Shown: positions 35,734-44,986 of the stretch, piece by piece | Layout of the letters: each line of letters opens with the position of its first letter | Numbering within the stretch: position 1 is the stretch's first letter | NCBI RefSeq assembly: GCF_000744825.1 | Contig: NZ_JQMR01000001.1 | Coordinates: forward strand, 1 to 64,000 | DNA length: 64,000 bases | Source: Carnobacterium mobile DSM 4848 | GTDB lineage: Bacteria > Bacillota > Bacilli > Lactobacillales > Carnobacteriaceae | Direction of reading: 5' to 3' | Notes under the pieces: generated by a model | The model's input: the letters and a program-made list of their open reading frames with translations, nothing else | Databases searched by the model: none | Told to the model about the DNA's origin: nothing | Program-made: the position numbers and the translations under genes

Positions 35734-36849
35734 ATGAAAAATTTACCAGTTTGGGAAGATGTTAGGTCTTTTTTTAAAGATCACATCAAAATTATCATTA
35801 GTACAATTGCTGTTTGTATAGTGGTTTATAGTATAGGAGTCGGTTATTCTTTTTTTAGTAATACAAAACTAGAAAACTCTAACGAAATTGATTTGCAACA
35901 GGGAAGTATAAATGGTAACGAAGAAACTATACTGACAAAAAAAGAATTAGAGGAATTGCAAAAAAACATCGTTTCTTTTGATTTCTATGTAGAGAATGAC
36001 GAAGCTGTTCAATTTACTAACTATAATTTATTGAAAAAATTATTGATTGCTCCGGATACTATTAAAATGATTGAAGAAAAAGCGAACAGCTCTCTTAAAC
36101 CATCTCCAAAAATTGCTGTGAATGTAAGCTTAGACCATGAAACTTATTTATTAACACTCTCAATCGGAACGGGTGATTATAAACTTAATAAATCAATTTC
36201 AACTGCTTATTATGAAAGCTTTCAAGATGGGTCTATTCCATTCTTTAAAAATAAATTCATTTACATGACATCAACACCAAAACTCCATAAAGAAAGTGTA
36301 GAAGAAAAAGAAGAAAAACAACAAGGTACATTAGTCGAAGGTAACACTGCTCCGTCATTAACTAAAATTGCTTTATATAGCGTAATAGTTCTTGTCGGTT
36401 CAGCAATACTAGGCGTAATAATTTCACTTATATATGCTATATTTAGGAAAGAAATAATAGATTCTTTTAGTTATGCTGTAAAAGAGGATGACATTGTCTT
36501 AAACTTCACTAATTTAAAAAATATTTCGAATGAAGAGTTAGGTATTAAACTAGGCCATGCAATTAACCATCCATTTAAAAGGGTTAAAGTTATATTATCT
36601 GAACAACCTTTAGAAAAAGAGTTAGTTCATCATTTAATGCAAAATGAAAAAAAACAAAATAATGATGCTGAGGTCAATACTACAAAAATGGTGATAGCAA
36701 GTGACTTATCTGAAATTGATCCTTTGCTCCCAGTTGAAGAAGTAGTTCTAATTATTAAAAAGAAAACAACCACTAAAAATTGGTACAAAATACAACGTGT
36801 TCAATTGGAAAATTACAATGCATCTGTGAAGGTCATTCAAATTCAATAG
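35734..36849 (+). CDS. Wzz-like membrane protein with large cytoplasmic tail
   Basis: A 371-residue protein with helices at 18-41 and 212-237, an extracellular domain between them, and a 130-residue cytoplasmic C-terminus. That topology matches polysaccharide co-polymerases (Wzz/CpsC), which set chain length. The outer domain has Wzz-like LLIAPDTIKMIEEKANSSL and a TLSIGTGDYKLN segment. The usual proline-rich motif before helix 2 is reduced to one proline. The tail (EEVVLIIKKKTTTKNW onward) faintly resembles the end of a BY-kinase domain but lacks a P-loop. I cannot name a family with certainty. Confidence 0.6.
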   Translation: MKNLPVWEDVRSFFKDHIKIIISTIAVCIVVYSIGVGYSFFSNTKLENSNEIDLQQGSINGNEETILTKKELEELQKNIVSFDFYVENDEAVQFTNYNLLKKLLIAPDTIKMIEEKANSSLKPSPKIAVNVSLDHETYLLTLSIGTGDYKLNKSISTAYYESFQDGSIPFFKNKFIYMTSTPKLHKESVEEKEEKQQGTLVEGNTAPSLTKIALYSVIVLVGSAILGVIISLIYAIFRKEIIDSFSYAVKEDDIVLNFTNLKNISNEELGIKLGHAINHPFKRVKVILSEQPLEKELVHHLMQNEKKQNNDAEVNTTKMVIASDLSEIDPLLPVEEVVLIIKKKTTTKNWYKIQRVQLENYNASVKVIQIQ

Positions 36850-37074
36850 TAAATAAGTTGTTACTTTGTTTATACTTTCAATAGAATAAATAAGTTTTAA
36901 AAAAATTAAAGTGATGTACTTAATAAGGTAATATTACTTTTAACTATAAAAACTGAATAGAGTAATTACTTTTTATTTATATATATACTGTTCATTGTTC
37001 GTTACTATTATTAGTTTAGGGGCGTGACACTGCTAGAAATAAAAAATATAAATTATGCACAAGGAGAGATTGTT

Positions 37075-38010
37075 TTGGACCTACCCTTAGTTAGTGTCGT
37101 TATTCCAACTTTCGAAAGAATTTTTTTCTTAAGAAGAGCTATAATGAGCGTACTTAAACAAGATTATAAAGCGTTAGAAATTATTATAGTTGTTGATGGA
37201 TTATCCAAAAAAACAGCTATGCTGGTAGATGAATTAAATGCATTTTCATCTATCCCAATTTGCTTAATTCAGACTGAAGAAAAAGTAGGCGGAAGTGAAG
37301 CGAGAAATATTGGTGTACGACAAGCAAAAGGCGATTATGTAGCATTACTTGATGATGATGATGAGTGGTTTTCTGATAAAATAAATTGTCAAATAGAATT
37401 GATTAAGCAAAACAAATTAACTATAGAAGATGATTTTTTATGTTTTACTTCTTTAGAAAGATACCGCGATATTAACCAAAAAGTCTATGACAAATTGCCA
37501 AATATTGATTATCAATATAGTAAGAAAAAAAAAATAGCAGATTACTTATTTGAAACAAAAGGACTAAGGAATATTGGTTTTATTCAAACTTCTACAATAT
37601 TGGTTCCAAAGCGTCTTTTACTTGAATCTCCTTTTACAAAAGGATTAATAAAACATCAAGATTGGGATTGGCTTTTAAAATTAGATAAAGAACATAAATT
37701 GACTATTATTCAAGTTATAGAACCGAAAATTATTTACCATTCTGATGTTCCAGTTTCATCACGTGTAGGTAATATCAATCGTTGGCGTTTTACTGAGGAA
37801 TGGCTGACATCGCATCAGAGTGAGTTTAGTCAACAAGGTTATGAAAGTTTTATATTAAATTATATTTTATTAGGAATTGCTTCAGATCAAAGTTTAAGTA
37901 AAAAGGAAAGAAAACGAGAAATACAAAAGCGGTTCGGCAAGCTGTCCTCAAAAACAAAATTACGTCCTTATGCTTGGAAGATGATTGTTTATATGCTTCT
38001 TGGAAAATAA
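37075..38010 (+). CDS. Family 2 glycosyltransferase (block B)
   Basis: A 311-residue GT2 enzyme. TTG at 37075 stands 8 bases after AAGGAG; an in-frame GTG at 37024 is upstream of that site. VSVVIPTFERIFFL, IIVVDGLSKK, SEARNIGV and the acidic LLDDDDEW metal site are present. A 225-bp non-coding gap precedes it. It builds the block B repeat unit; donor unknown. Confidence 0.9.
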   Translation: MDLPLVSVVIPTFERIFFLRRAIMSVLKQDYKALEIIIVVDGLSKKTAMLVDELNAFSSIPICLIQTEEKVGGSEARNIGVRQAKGDYVALLDDDDEWFSDKINCQIELIKQNKLTIEDDFLCFTSLERYRDINQKVYDKLPNIDYQYSKKKKIADYLFETKGLRNIGFIQTSTILVPKRLLLESPFTKGLIKHQDWDWLLKLDKEHKLTIIQVIEPKIIYHSDVPVSSRVGNINRWRFTEEWLTSHQSEFSQQGYESFILNYILLGIASDQSLSKKERKREIQKRFGKLSSKTKLRPYAWKMIVYMLLGK

Positions 38011-38065
38011 AAAGCCGTAAATTCATTGTTTTGTCTTACTTTTTAATAAAGGAGCTTACACAAAG

Positions 38066-38938
38066 GTGAAAAAAATAGGAATAGTGATCTTAAATTATTT
38101 AAACTATCAGGATACAATTGAATGTATTGAATCTTTAAAACAGCAGACTAATCAATGTTTTGAAATCATTATTGTAGATAATGATTCTCAAAATGGTTCA
38201 TTTGAAAAACTTTGTGAACGATATGGAAAAAAAAATGGCATAAGTATTATTGAAACGGGAAAGAACCTAGGATACGCTAAAGGAAACAATGCAGGTATTA
38301 AATTTGCAAAGCAAAATTTAGGACTCAAAAATATACTTATTGTCAATAATGATGTTATTTTTACTGATGTAAATTATATTAATTTTTTAATTAACTTTGA
38401 TATTGGAAAAAAAGTGGGGGCCGTTGGTACAAAAATCATAGGAGCAGATGGCTTAAATCAAAACCCTGTATATACACCGATTACTAGAAAACGTCTTTTG
38501 AAAGATGCTATTTACTTTACTTTAGAAAAATGGAATATCCTAAGATTTTATACAGGTTTAAAAAGTAAAATCAAGCCAGCAGCCGTTATACAATCTAATG
38601 AAAATTCGACTAAAAATATGGAAAATAAGAGTTACTTTCTGCATGGATCAGCTATACTTTTAACTGAAAACTTTCTTAATGAAATAGAGGGTTTTTTTCC
38701 TGAAACTTTTTTATATTATGAAGAAAATATTTTAGCAATCATGATGGAAAAATTAAACTTGAAAATGGTATATGCAAATGGAGCAGAAATTTATCATAAA
38801 GAAGATCAATCTTCAGCATTAAGTTTTGGAAACAGCCACAAAGTTTTTAACAAATACTTAGTTCAAAGTATTTGGATAGCATTGAAGGTAAAATTATCCA
38901 GTTTGCAACAGATAAAAAAAACAGTAAATAAATCATAA
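38066..38938 (+). CDS. Family 2 glycosyltransferase, rhamnosyltransferase-like (block B)
   Basis: A 290-residue GT2 enzyme starting at GTG 38066, with AAAGGAG upstream. The motifs IGIVILNYLNYQDT, IIVDNDSQNG, NLGYAKGNNAGI and VNNDV fit the WbbL/RgpF-type subgroup, many of which transfer rhamnose. The dTDP-rhamnose operon at 44987-48338 would supply that donor, which makes rhamnose a reasonable guess. It lies 14 bp before the second flippase. Confidence 0.9.
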   Translation: MKKIGIVILNYLNYQDTIECIESLKQQTNQCFEIIIVDNDSQNGSFEKLCERYGKKNGISIIETGKNLGYAKGNNAGIKFAKQNLGLKNILIVNNDVIFTDVNYINFLINFDIGKKVGAVGTKIIGADGLNQNPVYTPITRKRLLKDAIYFTLEKWNILRFYTGLKSKIKPAAVIQSNENSTKNMENKSYFLHGSAILLTENFLNEIEGFFPETFLYYEENILAIMMEKLNLKMVYANGAEIYHKEDQSSALSFGNSHKVFNKYLVQSIWIALKVKLSSLQQIKKTVNKS

Positions 38939-38952
38939 AAGGGGCTTATAAG

Positions 38953-40392
38953 ATGAGCGTTGCAAATGAATTTAAAAAAGGAATCCTATATAGCGCCTTA
39001 GGAAAATATTCAAACGTAATCATTCAATTGTTAGTAACTGGGATTTTATCAAGACTGCTAACTCCGGCAGATTATGGAGTAGTAGCAGTAGTCAATGTAT
39101 TCCTAGTATTTTTCCAAATGCTTGCAGACTTTGGTATTGGACCAGCAATTATTCAATACAAAGATCTGAATGAAAAAGATATTGGAAGTATTTTTGCTTT
39201 TTCAATATATTTAGCTGTGACATTGGGATTGATTTTCATGTCATTAGGTATTCCAATCAGTAATTTTTATAGCAATGCAGTCTATCAACAAATATGTTTA
39301 ATTTTGGGAGTTTGTGTTATTTTCTATGCCTTATTAGTTGTGCCACAATCTATCCTTTTACGAGAGAAGAAGTTTTTTAATGTGAATATGGTAACCATTG
39401 CAGCTAACCTAGCCTCAGGTGTGTTGTCTATTGTTTTAGCGTTTGCTGGCTTTAGTTACTATGCATTGATTATTGGAAATATTGCAAAAGCTTTTGTTAT
39501 GTTTATTATCTTTTTTTATCAAGCTAAGTTGAAGGTAACATTTAAAATGTCTGGAGCACCTTTGAAGAAAATTTACAAATTTTCAAAAAATCAATTTGCA
39601 TTTAATTTCATCAATTACTTTTCTAGAAATTTAGATAAAATTTTAATTGGACGTTTTTTCAGTGAAAATGCTTTGGCTTTTTATGATAAAGCTTACCAGG
39701 TATCTCTTTATCCAAATCAAATTTTAACTAGTGTTATTACACCGGTAATTCAACCAATATTATCGGATTACGAAACAGAGAAATCTGTTATAAAAAAAGT
39801 ATATTTAAAAATTACTTTAGTACTAGGTACTTTAGGAGTTCCGATATCCGTTTTTCTATTCTTTTCTTCAACAGAAGTAGTGACTTTTTTATTTGGAAAT
39901 CAATGGGGTGGAAGCATTATAACTTTCCAAATATTAGCAGTCTCCGTTTGGGTACAAATGATATCAAGCAGTACAGGAGCTATTTTTCAGTCAGCTAATC
40001 GGACAGATCTACTGTTATTATCAGGTATTTTATCAACTGCATTAAACATTATAAGCATAGCGATCGGGATATTTCTTGGAAAAATCGAATATGTAGCAGC
40101 TATGATTGTGTTATCATTTACATTAAACTTCTTTATGAATAATTATTTGTTAATGTATCGTTTATTTAATGCAACGTTTAAAGAATATTTTAAGATTCTT
40201 ATTAAACCTATGATCATGGGATTACTTCAAATTATTTTCTTTTTGTTATTACCAGAATTACCTTTTTCCAATTTCTTTAACTTAGTGGTTAAAGGTATAG
40301 GTTTTATGGTTATCTTTTTAATGGGGATTTTGGTAACAGGTCAAGGAAAGTTGCTGAAAGAATTTCTCGGTAGACGTAATAAAAATAAATAA
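38953..40392 (+). CDS. Polysaccharide repeat-unit flippase (block B)
   Basis: A 479-residue MOP-family (Wzx) flippase with about 12-14 membrane helices. It is paralogous to the block A flippase: both begin with EFKKG, share SRLLTP-YGVVAVVNVFLVFF and LADFGIGPAIIQ, and end with similar helices. Two such flippases in one region suggest separate polymers or a duplication. It is the last gene of block B and is followed by a terminator. Confidence 0.94.
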   Translation: MSVANEFKKGILYSALGKYSNVIIQLLVTGILSRLLTPADYGVVAVVNVFLVFFQMLADFGIGPAIIQYKDLNEKDIGSIFAFSIYLAVTLGLIFMSLGIPISNFYSNAVYQQICLILGVCVIFYALLVVPQSILLREKKFFNVNMVTIAANLASGVLSIVLAFAGFSYYALIIGNIAKAFVMFIIFFYQAKLKVTFKMSGAPLKKIYKFSKNQFAFNFINYFSRNLDKILIGRFFSENALAFYDKAYQVSLYPNQILTSVITPVIQPILSDYETEKSVIKKVYLKITLVLGTLGVPISVFLFFSSTEVVTFLFGNQWGGSIITFQILAVSVWVQMISSSTGAIFQSANRTDLLLLSGILSTALNIISIAIGIFLGKIEYVAAMIVLSFTLNFFMNNYLLMYRLFNATFKEYFKILIKPMIMGLLQIIFFLLLPELPFSNFFNLVVKGIGFMVIFLMGILVTGQGKLLKEFLGRRNKNK

Positions 40393-40398
40393 AGCTAT

Positions 40399-40442
40399 AA
40401 AAAGATTTGCTCACTATAATCAGTGTTCAAATCTTTTTATGT
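40399..40442 (+). terminator. Terminator of block B
   Basis: AAAAAGATTTG (40399-40409) pairs with CAAATCTTTTT (40428-40438), with inner CACT/AGTG (40412-40415, 40422-40425). Confidence 0.85.
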
Positions 40443-40834
40443 TTTCTAAGATAAAGTAGTATCGACAGAGGTTAGAGTCTGTAGTACTATGAGATAGTAC
40501 ATAATTGAATTAGTAGCAAGGTAATGATAAATGAAAACAGGTAATTATATAAAAAATTCTTTCAAAGGACTGCCCAGTTGTCAATATAGATGTGAACGCT
40601 TTACTTAGAATAAATTATAATTTAGTGAGTTGGATCAGCAATTTGCCTATAAAGGAATTTGAGAAAATTCACATTAAAATTTCTGAATAGTTGAAAAAAT
40701 TAAAGGTAATAAAGTATTTTATTATTTAGACCTAGATATTGTTCAACCTAAATAAAAATTATAGTTGTTTTGTTATTGTTGGTATTATAGCCCAGTTAAC
40801 AATGGAAATAAATAAAAAGGAGATAAAGTCAAAA
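40443..40834 (+). other. Non-coding leader before the amidase gene
   Basis: A roughly 390-bp region without a supported gene. Two overlapping hairpins are possible. TAGTA...ACAGA pairs with TCTGT...TACTA (40457-40489), and GTACTAT pairs with ATAGTAC (40484-40500). They share bases and exclude each other. No clear promoter boxes are seen. Confidence 0.4.
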
Positions 40835-43800
40835 GTGAATAATAAAAAAGAATACTTGATAAAATGTATAACGGTTGCAATGACTATAACCTTGCTTTCG
40901 CCAATCGTTTTACCTACTGCAGTTATAGCTGCCGGCCCACCTGCTGCTTATTCAACTTCCGAAGTTTTAACAGAACAAAAAAACAAGAAGTCTGATAATA
41001 GCAATAAACAAGAAATCATTTCTGACGAACCATCACAAGAGAATGCAGTGTCTGAGTCACCAGAAGAAACTACTATTGATAGCACTTCTGAAAATCCTCC
41101 AGAAGAGGCAGAATCACAATCGGAAAACACGTCTGAAACTATCGGCTCTACTGAAGTGAAGACCGAAACAAATGAAAAAATAAAAGCAGCTTCTGAACAA
41201 CCTGTTCCAGAGGAAAAGAGCATGGCAGTACTTGCATATGACACAATTGTTTCTGATAAAAAAGTACATTATGATGCAATCGTTATTGCAGGGAGACATG
41301 ATTTATATACTAAACCAGGATTTACAGAAGGTGCAACGCAACTTGGAAAATCTGAACCTTATTTGAATCAGAAAATACAAATCATTCAAGAAGCAGTGAC
41401 AGATCGCGCAACATGGATTCAGTTTTCTATTAACGGACAAGACATCGGCTGGATGAATAAAATAGGGGCAGAAATTCAATATGATACGGTTACTGCTGCA
41501 GCCAAAACATCATATGAGGTCATTGTTTCTCAAGGACACCACGATATCTACACGTTGCCCGGCTATACAAAAGGGAACGAAATCATTACTAAGTCTTCAA
41601 CTTACTTAAATCAATCTCTTCAAGTTCTTGAAGAGAAAAAGACCAATCGTGCGACATGGTTATTAATTGCACAAAATGGCAGTGAGATTGGTTGGATGAA
41701 TAAAAACGGTGTGAAGATTCAAACGACTGAAATTACGAGCAGCAAAAAGACACATCTAGATGCTATTGTAAATAATGAGAACAAACAAATCTTTTCAGCA
41801 CCAGGCTACACCAACAATGCTGAAGTCGTTGCTCAATCTTCTAGTTACTCAGGGAAAAAAGTCCAAATTACCGAACAGAAACAAACTGCTGTAGGAACAA
41901 CATGGTTTTTAATTGTTCAAAACGGTAAAACAATTGGTTGGATTGAAAAAGACGGTGTGACGATTCAATACGATACAATCATCGAAACGCGAAATGTTCA
42001 TTATGATGCTTTAGTGTCCCAAGGAAGACACGATGTTTATTCAGCACCAGGCTACACACCTGATAATGAAATCTTGACGAAATCTAGTAGTTATTTAAAT
42101 AAAAAAGTACAAATCATTAAAGAAGTTGAAACCGATCGTGCAACGTGGGTACAGATATCAGTTGACGGAATAGCTGTTTGGATGAATAAAATAGGACTGA
42201 GAATAAAATATGATACCGTTCTATCTACTAAAGCAGTTGATTATTACGCACTGGTTCTCCATGATCGTCATGATATATACACTGTTCCTGGTTACACAAA
42301 AGGCAATCAACTTATAGAGAAATCAGCTGCATACTTAAATCAAGAAGTAAAAGTCATACAGGAAAAAGTAACCAATCGTGCGACTTGGGCTCAAATCGAA
42401 GTGAATGGAAAGACAGTAGGTTGGATGAATAAAGTTGGTTTAAAACCGATAGAAGATACAATTTTATCTAGTCAATCTGTCCATTACGAAGCGGTTCTCT
42501 CATCCGTAAAAGCAACAATTTTCACAGCACCTGGATACACTAAAAATGCAAAAGTTACTGGAGACACTTCTAAATATGTGAATCAAAAAGTCAAAATAAC
42601 AGAACAAAAAGTAACGAATCGAACCACTTGGTTTCTAGTATCTCTAATGAATGGAACATCCTTAGGCTGGATCGACAAAAATAAGTTAACTTTGCAATAT
42701 GATAAAGTGACTGAAAGCCGAGCTGTTCATTATGATGCTACAGTAGCAGAGGGTCGTCATGATATTTATACGATTCCGGGCTATACAGAAGGAAACCAAC
42801 TGATTACAAAGTCAGCAAGTTATTTAAATAAAGAAATACGTATTGTTCAAGAAAAAGTAACAGATCGAGCAATTTGGACGCAAATCTCTCTTAATGGGAA
42901 AGTCATCGGCTGGATGAATAAAAAAGGCTTAACGGTGCATTATGATACGATTTTATCCACTAAAACTGTTGATATAGACGCTAAAGTTGTTCAAGGGCAA
43001 CACGATATTTATACAGTTCCGGGATATACGAAAGATAATCGGGTAATTGATCGTTCTTCTACTTTTTTAAACCAAGAAGTTAAAATTGTTCAAGAAAAAG
43101 TAGCGAAAAATCGAGCTACTTGGGCTTTGATAACGATTAATGGGAAAACAATTGGCTGGATGAATAAAAATGGATTGGAAATTTTAAAAATAAATTATTC
43201 TGATATTGTTACATCCAGTCGTTTAGTTCACTATGATGCAACGGTCAGCAAAAGCAATCAACCCATCTACTCAGCACCTGGTTTTACCTCAGGTGCAGAT
43301 GAAGTGGGCAAGACTACTGACTATCTGAATAAATTAGTTCGTGTGACACAAGAAAAAGTAACAGATCGTGCTATATGGATGGAAATTTCTATTGATGGCA
43401 AAGCAATCGGCTGGATAGATAAAGCAGATCTGACATTGCAGTATGATGCTATTTTAAGAAGTAAAATGATTCACTATGATGCAATCATTACGGCAGGACA
43501 CCATGATGTTTACAGCGTGCCAGGTTATACGCAAAATAATGAAATTTTAACTAAATTAGCTCCATATGTAAATGAAAAGGTACAAATTATTGAAGAAAAA
43601 ATTACGAACCGTGCCACTTGGTTAAGATTTTCAGTAAATGGTAAAGTTATTGGTTGGATGAATAAAAATGGTGTAGCACTTCAACCGGATAAAATAAACA
43701 GTACAAATTCAGTTCACTTTGATGCAGTTATTACAGCTGGACACCATGATGTTTATACAGTACCGGGTTATACAATGGGAAATCAACTAATTGCAAAATC

Positions 43801-44734
43801 TTCTGCTTATATGAATAAGACAATTCAAGTCCTCAAACTGGCTCAAACAAATCGAGCAACATTTGCGCAGTTTGCTGTTGATGGAAAAACAATTGGCTGG
43901 ATGAATACAAATGGTATTAACTTTAAATACGATGCTGTAACTTCAACTAAAATAACAAATTATAATGCTAAAGTTATCCAAGGGCAACATGATGTTTATA
44001 CCGCTCCTGGATATACTCAAGGAAATACGATTATTGGAAAATCCAGTAGTTATCTAAACCAGTCAGTGAAGGTTTTACAAGAAAAAGTAACAAATCGCGC
44101 TACATGGGCGTTGATTGCAGTTAATGGCAAAACGATCGGCTGGATGAATAAAAAAGGATTAGACAGCATGTTGGTTTATTTGGACCCAGGACATGGCGGA
44201 GATGAGCCGGGTGCTATTTCAGGCGGAATCAAAGAAAAAGACATCAACTTAAAAGTGGCTTTAAAAATAGAAAAATTATTGGTTGCACATGGATACGATG
44301 TAGTCATGTCTAGAAAGACAGATACTTTTGTCAGCTTATCTAATCGGGCACAAGAAGCCAACAAAATAAAAGCTGATATATTTGTCAGTGTGCATCACAA
44401 TTCATTTGTTGGAACTTCTTACGGTATTGAAACCTATTCGTATAATCGACTTGGCAATTCGACTAATCCTATGTCAAACAATACTAAACGTTCATTAGAA
44501 AGCGGCAAACTTTCCAGTGCTGTTCATAAATCCTTATTAAGTCGTTCAGGAGCTGTAGATCGTGGAACTAGAACAGCTAACTTTCATGTTATCCGGGAAA
44601 CCAATATGCCCGCGATTTTAATGGAACTTGGTTATCTCGATAATGCGTCTGAACGCGCTAAATTAATAACTGATAGTTATCAAAATAAATTAGCACAAGG
44701 AGCTTACGAAGGGATCGTTCAATACTTTAAATAA
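40835..44734 (+). CDS. Secreted N-acetylmuramoyl-L-alanine amidase with 12 SH3/GW-like modules
   Basis: About 1299 residues from GTG 40835. The alternative ATG 40802 or TTG 40739 would add residues before the signal peptide. A signal peptide (hydrophobic core 11-31) precedes a Ser/Thr/Glu-rich linker, twelve wall-binding modules of about 81 residues, and a C-terminal Amidase_3 domain. Zinc ligands are His1120 (DPGHGG), Glu1134 (KEKD) and His1187 (SVHHN), with catalytic Glu1264 (ILMELGYLD). It should cleave the amide bond between muramic acid and the stem peptide at sites bound by the modules. AAGGAG is 12 bases before the GTG, slightly far. It stands between block B and the rhamnose operon. 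Confidence 0.92.
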   Translation: MNNKKEYLIKCITVAMTITLLSPIVLPTAVIAAGPPAAYSTSEVLTEQKNKKSDNSNKQEIISDEPSQENAVSESPEETTIDSTSENPPEEAESQSENTSETIGSTEVKTETNEKIKAASEQPVPEEKSMAVLAYDTIVSDKKVHYDAIVIAGRHDLYTKPGFTEGATQLGKSEPYLNQKIQIIQEAVTDRATWIQFSINGQDIGWMNKIGAEIQYDTVTAAAKTSYEVIVSQGHHDIYTLPGYTKGNEIITKSSTYLNQSLQVLEEKKTNRATWLLIAQNGSEIGWMNKNGVKIQTTEITSSKKTHLDAIVNNENKQIFSAPGYTNNAEVVAQSSSYSGKKVQITEQKQTAVGTTWFLIVQNGKTIGWIEKDGVTIQYDTIIETRNVHYDALVSQGRHDVYSAPGYTPDNEILTKSSSYLNKKVQIIKEVETDRATWVQISVDGIAVWMNKIGLRIKYDTVLSTKAVDYYALVLHDRHDIYTVPGYTKGNQLIEKSAAYLNQEVKVIQEKVTNRATWAQIEVNGKTVGWMNKVGLKPIEDTILSSQSVHYEAVLSSVKATIFTAPGYTKNAKVTGDTSKYVNQKVKITEQKVTNRTTWFLVSLMNGTSLGWIDKNKLTLQYDKVTESRAVHYDATVAEGRHDIYTIPGYTEGNQLITKSASYLNKEIRIVQEKVTDRAIWTQISLNGKVIGWMNKKGLTVHYDTILSTKTVDIDAKVVQGQHDIYTVPGYTKDNRVIDRSSTFLNQEVKIVQEKVAKNRATWALITINGKTIGWMNKNGLEILKINYSDIVTSSRLVHYDATVSKSNQPIYSAPGFTSGADEVGKTTDYLNKLVRVTQEKVTDRAIWMEISIDGKAIGWIDKADLTLQYDAILRSKMIHYDAIITAGHHDVYSVPGYTQNNEILTKLAPYVNEKVQIIEEKITNRATWLRFSVNGKVIGWMNKNGVALQPDKINSTNSVHFDAVITAGHHDVYTVPGYTMGNQLIAKSSAYMNKTIQVLKLAQTNRATFAQFAVDGKTIGWMNTNGINFKYDAVTSTKITNYNAKVIQGQHDVYTAPGYTQGNTIIGKSSSYLNQSVKVLQEKVTNRATWALIAVNGKTIGWMNKKGLDSMLVYLDPGHGGDEPGAISGGIKEKDINLKVALKIEKLLVAHGYDVVMSRKTDTFVSLSNRAQEANKIKADIFVSVHHNSFVGTSYGIETYSYNRLGNSTNPMSNNTKRSLESGKLSSAVHKSLLSRSGAVDRGTRTANFHVIRETNMPAILMELGYLDNASERAKLITDSYQNKLAQGAYEGIVQYFK
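41236..44164 (+). repeat. Twelve tandem GW/SH3-like coding modules with a three-module period
   Basis: Each module of about 243 bp ends in a GWMNK-type motif. Modules 3, 6 and 9 differ in the same way: they lack the (H/Q/R)HD(I/V)Y start, have IFSAPG/IFTAPG/IYSAPG instead, and end GWIEK or GWIDK. Modules 10-12 lack such a variant. Module 4 has lost the glycine (VWMNK). Confidence 0.85.
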
Positions 44735-44753
44735 ATACTCTAAGAAAATAGGA

Positions 44754-44790
44754 AAAAGGTGTCCGGCATAAAAAAACTGGATGCCTTTTC
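44754..44790 (+). terminator. Terminator after the amidase gene
   Basis: AAAAGGTGTCCGG (44754-44766) pairs with CTGGATGCCTTTT (44777-44789), with some G-T pairs, followed by CTAT. Confidence 0.75.
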
Positions 44791-44850
44791 TATATAATCA
44801 ATAAATAAAAATAAAATAAATGTGAAAGTAGTTAATTTATTGAAAACTAT

Positions 44851-44880
44851 TTGCTAAACGTTCCATTTGTGAAGTATACT
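44851..44880 (+). promoter_or_regulatory. Promoter of the dTDP-rhamnose operon
   Basis: TTGCTA (44851-44856) and TATACT (44875-44880) are 18 bp apart, about 105 bases before rfbA. Confidence 0.55.
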
Positions 44881-44986
44881 TTAAAGGATGAACTAACAAC
44901 TATGAACAAAAAACGTACTTAGAGATAGTCAATTTTTAGTAGTTCAAAGGAAGAATAAAAAAGTTAGTAAAAGGAGATTTTTCTAT

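Noticed and set aside
40560-40690. Possible protein remnant upstream of the amidase gene
   Set aside because: A 40-codon frame ending at about 40690 reads protein-like, but no start, ribosome site or recognisable family supports it.
40739-40834. Longer N-terminus for the amidase from TTG 40739
   Set aside because: No ribosome site precedes it, and it would put about 32 residues before a normal signal peptide.
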